From Rhodospirillaceae bacterium (GTDB lineage: Bacteria > Pseudomonadota > Alphaproteobacteria > Rhodospirillales > Rhodospirillaceae): a DNA stretch of 64,000 nt. The translations under genes and the position numbers were made by a program. The notes under the pieces were generated by a model. It ran no database searches. It was not told the origin of the DNA and saw only the letters and a list, made by a program, of their open reading frames with translations. Where the stretch lies: contig JABJAH010000064.1 in assembly GCA_018666155.1 (NCBI GenBank), forward strand, positions 62,001-126,000, given 5' to 3'. Positions within the stretch are counted from its first letter, which is position 1. Every line of letters starts with the position of its first letter. Below are positions 55,674 through 64,000 of the stretch, in pieces.

Positions 55674-56855
55674 CTAAGCGGGCTTGGTTCCCATGATATT
55701 ACCCTTGGTGCCGCGGCGGGCTGCGGGGCCCTGCTCGACAATAAAGCCGGCCCGTTTCATCTCGGCCGCCATATCCAGAGCCGTATATTCCATCCGCCAG
55801 ACTTCTTCATTCCAGCGGTAGTCTCGCCACGCCCAGAATTTACCAAAAGCGGTCTCGTTGGGCGGGTTACCTGTAAACAGATCAATCGGATAGAACACAC
55901 CGCCTGGTCTCAGGGTTCTGAAGGCTTCTTCGATGATCCCGCGAGCGATCTTCGCTGGGACTTCATGGAACAGCAGATTATTCGTCACAACATCGAAGTG
56001 GTCATCGGGGAACTGGCTGTCCTCGTTCAGTTCTTGCAGATAATGGGTTTCCAGGCCGAGTTCGACCGAGCGCATATGGGCGTATCGGATCATTGGTGCG
56101 GCAACATCCGTGCCCCAGACTTCCGCTTCGGGCCATTTCTTTTTAAGCGCTAAAGTAAACTGGCCGGAACTGCAGCCCTGCTCGAGAACCCGTTGAATCC
56201 GGCCATCTTTCGGCGCCGGAACGCGGCGGGCCAGGGCAACTTGCAGGTCATCCTGATAATTGCCGTTTCTAAACACGATGTTTTCGCCGTGAACATAGAT
56301 GTAGCCAGCAAACTCGTCGCCCACATAGCCACCCGGCTGCAGATGGATTTCGTAGCTGGCGTATTGGGGAATTTCGAGATCTGGCCGTAACTCTAAGGTG
56401 CCAGGACCAAGCTTGGAGGCGGCTTCAAGTTCCCCGAGATAGAGGTCTGCATCGGCGTGGTAAATATCTTGTACCCGCCCCCACATAGCTTGCTGTGTAT
56501 TTTCCCATGTGAGCACGCTCATACCCATGATGTGATCGTTTTCCATCAGGGCCATAACTCGTTCCATCGGAATATTCTCGTCTGGCGCGATCTCATTTTC
56601 TGCCAGTATTTCCAAGGCCCTACGGCGGGCGGCTGAGATTACATCTCGATTGATCCAGTAGCGAAAACCACGATAAAAATCCTGTCCGTTCTCCTCATCG
56701 AGGTACGGCAAGCGCTCAAAGGCGCCCATTGTCCCGCGCCACTCCACATCCCAATCTGCGGTCTCTGCGATCGCCTTTAAGGACGGCAAAGCGACAGCTG
56801 CAGCGGCTGAAGTGCTGAGCATGAAATTGCGTCTGTTGTTCATCTTCTGAGGCAT
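55674..56855 (-). CDS. Tat-signal class I SAM methyltransferase-fold protein, copy 1 of array
   Basis: 393 residues from ATG 56855, preceded by AAGGAG. The leader MPQKMNNRRNFMLSTSAAAA, with LPSLKAIAE after it, is the best Tat-like signal of the four (RRNFM then an AIA site). N-terminal domain: ERLPYLDEENGQDFYRGFRY and NTQQAMWGRVQDIYHA. Motif I reads VLEQGCSSGQFTLAL (Glu instead of Asp); motif II is EVWGTDVAAPM. LLFHEVPAKIARGIIEEAFR and RPGGVFYPIDLF follow, ending NIMGTKPA. First gene of the array; divergent from the flavoprotein gene across a 237-base spacer. Confidence 0.8.
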   Translation of the reverse strand: MPQKMNNRRNFMLSTSAAAAVALPSLKAIAETADWDVEWRGTMGAFERLPYLDEENGQDFYRGFRYWINRDVISAARRRALEILAENEIAPDENIPMERVMALMENDHIMGMSVLTWENTQQAMWGRVQDIYHADADLYLGELEAASKLGPGTLELRPDLEIPQYASYEIHLQPGGYVGDEFAGYIYVHGENIVFRNGNYQDDLQVALARRVPAPKDGRIQRVLEQGCSSGQFTLALKKKWPEAEVWGTDVAAPMIRYAHMRSVELGLETHYLQELNEDSQFPDDHFDVVTNNLLFHEVPAKIARGIIEEAFRTLRPGGVFYPIDLFTGNPPNETAFGKFWAWRDYRWNEEVWRMEYTALDMAAEMKRAGFIVEQGPAARRGTKGNIMGTKPA

Positions 56856-57092
56856 GGCCGAACTCCTTGGACCAGCCGCCGACGGAATTGCCAACGGGGG
56901 AACGGATTAACAAGGAAATAGCAGGCATAAGTCTGCGCCCAGTTCGCCATAAAATCCAGCGCTTCCGGCTGATTGAGCCACCTGTCTGGCCAGACGGTCA
57001 CAATACGGGCGCAAAAACTAAGCCCCCACCTCCCACTAGGCTTCCCTCGACCCCTAGGCTAAAGTCCAAGAAAGCATTGAGGGAGAGACATC

Positions 57093-58649
57093 ATGGCGAA
57101 CAAGACCCATTTCTGGCGCCCCCTGGCGCAGAAGCTTTCTAAGCGGCAGTTCCTATCAACCGTGAGTGCGGTGGCAGCGAGCGTCGGTCTAGGCGGTTGC
57201 GCAGAGGCAGAAGACGTCTGGGACGCGATTATCGTCGGCGGAGGGACCGCCGGTCTCCCAGCCGCGATCTTTGCCGGCCAGCGCGGCGGCAAAGTCCTGG
57301 TTATCGAGGCTGCGTCCGCCATTGGGGGGACATTGTTTCTCTCGACCGGCCAGATGAGCGCCGCGGGCACCAAACTCCAGAAATCGAAGGGGGTCACTGA
57401 GGATAGCCCACAATCCCACTACGACGATGTCATGAACATCAGCCACAACACGGCCGATCCTTATATCTTGCGCCTCGCCACGGACAATGCCGCAGGCGCC
57501 TTTGATTGGCTCACAGACAATGGCTTTGAGGTCTACGACCATCATCCCGTCACAGGCACCACCCACGAACCTTACAGTCACGCCCGCTACGCCTGGCACA
57601 AGGAAGGTGGCATGGGAATCCTCGCGCTGTTCGAAGAGCAGCTTGAACCGCTGATTGAGTCTGGCGCCGTCACCATCAAGCTCAACACCGAGGCGTCCAG
57701 TCTCATCCAAAACGACAAGGGCGATGTGATCGGCGTCGAGACCGTCGATGCGGATGGGGTAACCGCCAAATACATGGGTAAGAACGTCGTTCTCACCAGT
57801 GGTGGCTACGCCTCAAACCCTGAAATGTTTGAAGACCTAGAAGGCGCCCCCGATTACTCAGATGTGTCCTACCCCTACAGCCAGGGCGCCGGTATTACGC
57901 TCGGGACTTCGGTTGGCGGCTATGTACGCTATGGCGAAAACCACCTGCCCCTGTTCGGCGCCATCCTCGGCAGCGAAGAGTATCCAGCACCGATGGTTGC
58001 TGTCGCCCGCCACTTCCCAGGTGACCGTCCGCCGTGGGAAATCATCGTCGATGCTCAAGGCGAGCGGTTCCTGCAAGAAGACATCCTCAGCCATGCGGCC
58101 TACGAAGAAGCCTTATTGGAGCAGCCTGGCGAGGAGTGTTGGATGGTCTGGGATCATGAAATTCATACCCAGGCACCGAAACTCATTTCCGGCGGTTTCA
58201 TGGGCATGATGGATCCTGATGATATTGCCGACGCTTTTAACGAGGGCTACCACAACTTCTTTAAGGCGGACTCGATCGACGAGCTTGCTGAGAAGATGGG
58301 TGTCGGCAAAGACGGTCTTACAAGCACGATCGCGCAGTACAACATTGCGCAGGCCAGCGGCAAAGACGCCCTTGGCCGTTCGCACATGCCGCTACCCATC
58401 GAAAAGGGTCCGTTTTATGGGATCCGTCTTCAAAGCTGGTTCCTAACCACGTTCGCGGGCATTGCCGTCGGCGAAGACCTTCAGGTCATTCGTCAGGATG
58501 GATCGAAGATCGGTGGTCTCTACGCAGCGGGTGAATTGCTTGGCACTGGAGCAACATCTGGACGCGCGATCTGCGGTGGGATGCTGGTCACCCCAGCCAT
58601 CACCTTCGGCAAGCTACTCGGAGAACGCATTCTGCAGTTCGACGTATAA
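57093..58649 (+). CDS. FAD-binding oxidoreductase (fumarate reductase/KstD-like) with Tat/lipoprotein-like leader
   Basis: 518 residues. The leader carries SKRQFLSTVSAVAASVGLGG and a cysteine directly after it (LGGC), a lipobox-like site with a KR twin-basic motif. The FAD_binding_2 fold begins DAIIVGGGTAGLPAAIFAGQ (about 46-65), followed by IEAASAIGGTLFLSTGQMSA, and ends GGLYAAGELLGTGATSGRAI and GGMLVTPAITFGKLLGERIL. Members act as fumarate or urocanate reductases, 3-ketosteroid dehydrogenases and similar. Substrate unknown. The export signal places it with the neighbouring exported proteins. A beta-rich unknown follows by 15 bases. Confidence 0.85.
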   Translation: MANKTHFWRPLAQKLSKRQFLSTVSAVAASVGLGGCAEAEDVWDAIIVGGGTAGLPAAIFAGQRGGKVLVIEAASAIGGTLFLSTGQMSAAGTKLQKSKGVTEDSPQSHYDDVMNISHNTADPYILRLATDNAAGAFDWLTDNGFEVYDHHPVTGTTHEPYSHARYAWHKEGGMGILALFEEQLEPLIESGAVTIKLNTEASSLIQNDKGDVIGVETVDADGVTAKYMGKNVVLTSGGYASNPEMFEDLEGAPDYSDVSYPYSQGAGITLGTSVGGYVRYGENHLPLFGAILGSEEYPAPMVAVARHFPGDRPPWEIIVDAQGERFLQEDILSHAAYEEALLEQPGEECWMVWDHEIHTQAPKLISGGFMGMMDPDDIADAFNEGYHNFFKADSIDELAEKMGVGKDGLTSTIAQYNIAQASGKDALGRSHMPLPIEKGPFYGIRLQSWFLTTFAGIAVGEDLQVIRQDGSKIGGLYAAGELLGTGATSGRAICGGMLVTPAITFGKLLGERILQFDV

Positions 58650-58664
58650 AAGCAGGCTAGCGCA

Positions 58665-59354
58665 ATGCCGCGATTGATCAGCGGGCAGATTTCGTACGGC
58701 CTGAACCCCGCTAGGCAGCCACAGAGCCAGTTCGGGCGTGAAATCTTCAGCGTCAGTGTCCAGGCCAACGGCCTGCGCACCCTGCGCGTGCTCTGCGAAT
58801 TCGATAACTTGGGGCTGACCCGCGATGTCACCTACACCGTAGGCTCCGACTGGCGACCCATTGAATGCTACATCCGCATCGCCGAAGAAAACCGCGAGCT
58901 CGGTAGCGGCTGGTTTCGCTTCACGCCAACGTCGGCTGAAGGCGAAGGATTCACCATCAACGAAGGGCGTTTCAGCCAGCGCATCGCCCTAGAAAAACCG
59001 GCCAACGCCTTTGGCAGCCACCCCATCTGTTCCGACATTTGGAAATTGGCTCACGTCAAACCAGTGGTGACCGACGAGCTACAGGTGGTCGACAATTGTT
59101 TTAATTCTTCACCGTTATCCGACGGCAGTTCGGGCCCCATCCTGTTGCCACGGACATACGCGTACCACTATCGCGGCGAAGAAGAGCTCACCGTGGAGTC
59201 CGGTACCTACACCTGTCATCGCTTTGACTGGCCCGTGCGTGGCGGCAAAACCTTATGTATGTGGACAACGCTGGAAGACTATCTACCCATCCGGATGACC
59301 TATCCCGAAGGGGAAAAGATATACGACCTCGTGGAACTCAATATCCGCGACTAA
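58665..59354 (+). CDS. beta-rich protein of unknown function
   Basis: 229 residues without signal peptide. Alternating short strands, with DWRPIECYIRIAEENRELGS, GFTINEGRFSQRIALEK, and a C-terminal part ESGTYTCHRFDWPVRGG, TLEDYLPIRMTYPEGEKIYD that resembles the end of DUF3108/lipocalin-like barrels. I do not recognise the family with confidence. It is 15 bases downstream of the flavoprotein gene and so probably co-transcribed; it may act on or bind the same compound. Confidence 0.6.
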   Translation: MPRLISGQISYGLNPARQPQSQFGREIFSVSVQANGLRTLRVLCEFDNLGLTRDVTYTVGSDWRPIECYIRIAEENRELGSGWFRFTPTSAEGEGFTINEGRFSQRIALEKPANAFGSHPICSDIWKLAHVKPVVTDELQVVDNCFNSSPLSDGSSGPILLPRTYAYHYRGEEELTVESGTYTCHRFDWPVRGGKTLCMWTTLEDYLPIRMTYPEGEKIYDLVELNIRD

Positions 59355-59404
59355 GCGTTACGCCACCTTCAACACCACCGCACCGACGGCGATGATGACC
59401 GCTG

Positions 59405-59977
59405 TTAGGAGTTTGCTCCGATAATCCGGTCGACCTCAGCCATCACCTCTTCCAGGGCTGGGCGGTCGCGGTAGCCTTCCATCGCCAGCTTTCCTTCAAT
59501 CTTTCCATTCGGATCGATGATGAAAATCACAGGCTTGGGAACGCCATAGGCCATCGAGTCCTCTTTGTAGCTCGTCTCACGGATACCGAGCGCATTGATC
59601 ATCTCAGAGCCTTCGTCGGACAACAGCGCATATGAAATGTTCTGCTTCTTCGCGAATTGATCGAGAACCTTAGGCGCGTCATAGCTCATCACCGCCAGCT
59701 CGTAGCCGCGACTCTTAAGGTCGGCCGCGATGTTCTCCAGGTCCTTCATTTGCGACTGACAGAACGGGCACCAGCTAGCCGAGCGGACAAAGCCGAGAAC
59801 AAGGCCACGCTCGCCCGTTACGTCGGCATAGGTAATGTCCTTACCCTTGGCATCCTGGCCATTAAAATTTGCCGGAATATTGGTGCCAACGTCTGGGCCA
59901 ACATCGATCATTTCTGCCGCATTACCGGCTGAGGCAAATCCAAAAAGAACGACGAGTGTTGAGAATACGGTGCGCAT
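59405..59977 (-). CDS. exported AhpC/TSA-type thioredoxin-fold protein
   Basis: 190 residues from ATG 59977, which has GGGAGG upstream. A signal peptide (RTVFSTLVVLFGFASAGNAA) precedes a peroxiredoxin-like thioredoxin fold with GLVLGFVRSASWCPFCQSQM (a CPFC dithiol), SYDAPKVLDQFAKKQNISYA and VIFIIDPNGKIEGKLAMEGY. The CxxC points to a thiol-disulfide or peroxiredoxin-like role in the periplasm. A longer frame to 60016 adds a non-signal extension. Stands alone on the minus strand. Confidence 0.85.
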   Translation of the reverse strand: MRTVFSTLVVLFGFASAGNAAEMIDVGPDVGTNIPANFNGQDAKGKDITYADVTGERGLVLGFVRSASWCPFCQSQMKDLENIAADLKSRGYELAVMSYDAPKVLDQFAKKQNISYALLSDEGSEMINALGIRETSYKEDSMAYGVPKPVIFIIDPNGKIEGKLAMEGYRDRPALEEVMAEVDRIIGANS

Positions 59978-60063
59978 GGCAACCTCCCTGTCAAATAAGA
60001 TAGGGAACAGTATCACAAACCCCGCGAGCCCGGATCACAACATCGCGAGACCAACGAACCTGC

Positions 60064-60285
60064 TTAAGCGGCCGACTTACAGGTATTGATACCGAGCATA
60101 TTGTAGACCCAGCAGTAGGCCAGAACACCGGAGGCGACCAGCGACAAACCAAGCAATCCGGCGGTCACTTCCATCAACTGCATGACCCAATCGCCGTTGG
60201 TCGGAATGGTAAATGGAATAGCAGCCAAGGCCGCGCCTACAAGTATCCGAATCACTCGGTCGATGGCGTTGACGTTCGGTTCCAT
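60064..60285 (-). CDS. DUF2892 membrane protein
   Basis: 73 residues with two hydrophobic segments and the DUF2892 pattern: MEPNVNAIDRVIRILVGAAL at the start and the C-terminal VYNMLGINTCK. This YgaP-like membrane module is often linked to sulfur or rhodanese genes in other genomes, but no such neighbour is here. It is 78 bases upstream of the thioredoxin-fold gene on the same strand. Function unknown. Confidence 0.85.
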   Translation of the reverse strand: MEPNVNAIDRVIRILVGAALAAIPFTIPTNGDWVMQLMEVTAGLLGLSLVASGVLAYCWVYNMLGINTCKSAA

Positions 60286-60442
60286 AGTTCAATCTCCTGA
60301 AAAAAAGTGGGGTATATAACAGTATTACGCTGTGGATAAAATTTAGGATCACCCAGGGAGCAAAACTCTCGCTAATCTGCACTAAAATAGAACCGAAATA
60401 CAGGCGCTTTGCGTTGACCCACCCACACCCCAGCCCTAAGGT

Positions 60443-62520
<2,078 letters not shown>

Positions 62521-62538
62521 GCAAAAGGACTAAGCATC

Positions 62539-63078
62539 ATGCAGAGCACCATTCGCGCGCTCACACTTCTATTGGTATTCGCAATTGCACCAGCCGTCGT
62601 TGCCGAGCAGCAACGCCGTGGCGGAACCGAGGCGCAGTACGCCTCCGTTCAAAAGTTCCACGACGATACGGTGAAGTTGTTCAATCAAGGTGACCTGGAA
62701 GGGTCGATCGACGATTACCTGGAACGACTAAGGGTCGCCCATACTCAACGCATGACGATCGTCGGCCGGGACGCGCTTGAGGAAAGTTGGGGCAAAGCCT
62801 TCGCCTCGACGCAAAAGCCATACATCTTGTCGAACATTCTTGAGATGGAAGTGAATGGCGACGAGATTGGCGACTGGGCCTACATCCTGTGCGATTTCGC
62901 TTCGTTGGTCGTTGACCAGGATACCGGCAAACAGGTCGGTGATCCCGTTAACGGTCGGTATATCGCCCTTCTGGAAATGACGGCCGACGGCTGGAAGGTT
63001 CTTCTCGACATCGACAACGGCGCCATTGGCTCGGCGCCACACCTTGAGAAACGCCTCGCTGATCACCTGTTTCCCTAA
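62539..63078 (+). CDS. exported NTF2/SnoaL-like protein
   Basis: 179 residues with a signal peptide (TIRALTLLLVFAIAPAVVAE) and an NTF2-like alpha-beta domain of the DUF4440/SnoaL kind: KFHDDTVKLFNQGDLEGSID near the start, AFASTQKPYILSNILEMEVN, and GRYIALLEMTADGWKVLLDI near the end. Catalytic residues are not obvious, so it may bind a ligand. It begins 18 bases after thiC and overlaps the next start by one base (TAATG), so it belongs to the TPP-controlled operon. Confidence 0.75.
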   Translation: MQSTIRALTLLLVFAIAPAVVAEQQRRGGTEAQYASVQKFHDDTVKLFNQGDLEGSIDDYLERLRVAHTQRMTIVGRDALEESWGKAFASTQKPYILSNILEMEVNGDEIGDWAYILCDFASLVVDQDTGKQVGDPVNGRYIALLEMTADGWKVLLDIDNGAIGSAPHLEKRLADHLFP

Positions 63079-63998
63079 TGCGTCTCGTCGCACTTGTTCT
63101 ATGCCTGCCTTTACTCGGGGCCTGCGCGGGTGGATCTAAAGTCGCTGGTGATAGCTTTCGTGACTGCTCGACCTGTCCAGACATGGTGGTTATCCCTGCC
63201 GGGCAATTCGAAATGGGAGCGCCGGATGATGAGCTAGACCGGGGCGATGACGAAGGCCCAGTCCGCGCTGTCACCATCGCCAACCCTTTTGCAATCGGTA
63301 AGTATGAAGTCACGCGCAGGCAATTTGCCGCCTTCGTCAATGAGACCGGACATTGGGGTAATGCCCGCTGTTTGATCTGGAACGGAGAACGCCTCGCGTT
63401 TGCCGAATCAAATTCCTGGCTCGATCCCGATTACAACGTCTCCGATGATCATCCCATGGTCTGCGTTAGTTGGTGGGATGCCAGCGCCTATGCGAGCTGG
63501 CTCACTAAAAAAACAGGATACACCTACCGCCTGCCCGCCGAGGCAGAATGGGAATACGCCGTACGCGGTGGAACACAAACCGCCTATTCGTTTCCCGGTG
63601 GCGAAGACAACGCCTGCGCCTATGGCAACGTCTCCGATCTCAGCGCCAAGGCTGCGGTTCCGCAATGGAACGCGGTGCAGTGTGACGACGGTGTTGGTTT
63701 CGGCACCGCTCCTGTCGGCTCATACCTGCCCAATGGCTTTGGCTTGTACGACACCATTGGCAACGTCTGGGAATGGCAAGCCGACTGTTACCGCGCCTCT
63801 TTCGCTGGAGGTCCAACTGATGGATCAGCCTGGGGTGACGGCGGCATCTGCAATGCGGTCTTGGATCGCGGTGGCGGCTTCAGCAACATCTTTCCAGGAC
63901 ACCTGCGCGCGGCGAACCGAAGCAAAGCCCCCTCGCCACACATCGCGGTTTATTCCCTAGGGTTTAGGCTTGTCCGAGAGCTAGAGCCAAACGACTAG
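63078..63998 (+). CDS. SUMF1/FGE-domain lipoprotein
   Basis: 306 residues. The leader MRLVALVLCLPLLGACAGGS has a lipobox ending in Cys16. The formylglycine-generating-enzyme-like domain shows VVIPAGQFEMGAPDDELDRG, FAIGKYEVTRRQFAAFV, YRLPAEAEWEYAVRGG, GFGLYDTIGNVWEWQADCYR and a final YSLGFRLVRE. The two active-site cysteines of true FGE (CxxxxC near RVLRGGS) are absent: RGGGFSNIFPGHLRAANRSK. It therefore probably does not make formylglycine but uses the C-type-lectin-like fold to bind something. Other cysteines occur in pairs, as expected for an exported protein. Confidence 0.85.
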   Translation: MRLVALVLCLPLLGACAGGSKVAGDSFRDCSTCPDMVVIPAGQFEMGAPDDELDRGDDEGPVRAVTIANPFAIGKYEVTRRQFAAFVNETGHWGNARCLIWNGERLAFAESNSWLDPDYNVSDDHPMVCVSWWDASAYASWLTKKTGYTYRLPAEAEWEYAVRGGTQTAYSFPGGEDNACAYGNVSDLSAKAAVPQWNAVQCDDGVGFGTAPVGSYLPNGFGLYDTIGNVWEWQADCYRASFAGGPTDGSAWGDGGICNAVLDRGGGFSNIFPGHLRAANRSKAPSPHIAVYSLGFRLVRELEPND

Positions 63999-64000
63999 GA

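Noticed and set aside
63078..63998. Active sulfatase-maturing formylglycine-generating enzyme
   Set aside because: Catalytic cysteines are missing and there is no sulfatase gene nearby.

Overview
The window reads as a chromosomal segment of an alphaproteobacterium, probably Rhodospirillales-like and plausibly marine; this is inferred from gene content and not tested by search. Supporting signs are the block rpoZ / rel / DUF2062 / pdxJ / acpS / lepB / rnc / era / recO, a pyruvate dehydrogenase operon whose E1-beta carries its own lipoyl domain, a COQ10-type ubiquinone-binding protein, Bpt leucyltransferase, and a bactofilin paired with an M23 peptidase. Coding density is high and I see no tRNA, rRNA, CRISPR array, transposase or prophage gene.

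Layout. 0-6 kb: an LptF-type permease faces away from a tight four-gene operon of inositol-1-phosphate synthase, an inositol-phosphate cytidylyltransferase-like enzyme, a CDP-alcohol phosphatidyltransferase and a Wzx/MATE-type flippase, which together suggest synthesis and export of an inositol-phosphate conjugate. 6-10 kb: membrane-anchored penicillin-acylase-type Ntn hydrolase, MotB and Bpt. 10-15 kb: TonB-dependent receptor, three tandem exported VOC proteins and a DUF2189 membrane protein. 15-32 kb: housekeeping genes (parC, a repeat-bearing spacer, recO, a small unlisted two-helix membrane protein gene, era, rnc, lepB, acpS, pdxJ, rel, rpoZ, folK, smpB, dapA) with a few accessory enzymes between them. 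31-37 kb: Slt-type lytic transglycosylase, bactofilin with M23 peptidase, PgpA, CinA-type amidase and COQ10/RatA. 37-44 kb: lipA, lpd, pdhC, pdhB, pdhA and ftsB, which form a lipoate and pyruvate dehydrogenase module.

44-59 kb is an accessory, apparently catabolic region: alpha/beta hydrolase, zinc-free MDR oxidoreductase, Rieske oxygenase, MFS transporter, an exported unknown, a tannase/feruloyl-esterase-type hydrolase, four tandem class I SAM-methyltransferase-fold proteins that all begin with twin-arginine signal peptides, a flavoprotein with a Tat/lipoprotein-like leader, and a beta-rich unknown. Several products appear to be exported, which is odd for SAM-methyltransferase folds and is the most unusual feature of the window. 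59-64 kb: an exported thioredoxin-fold protein, a DUF2892 protein, then a TPP riboswitch in front of thiC, followed without a gap by an exported NTF2-like protein and a SUMF1-domain lipoprotein.

Start codons were often reassigned from the longest open frame to the start with the better Shine-Dalgarno site or signal peptide; each case is stated. All functional calls come from reading motifs by eye; no database search was possible.
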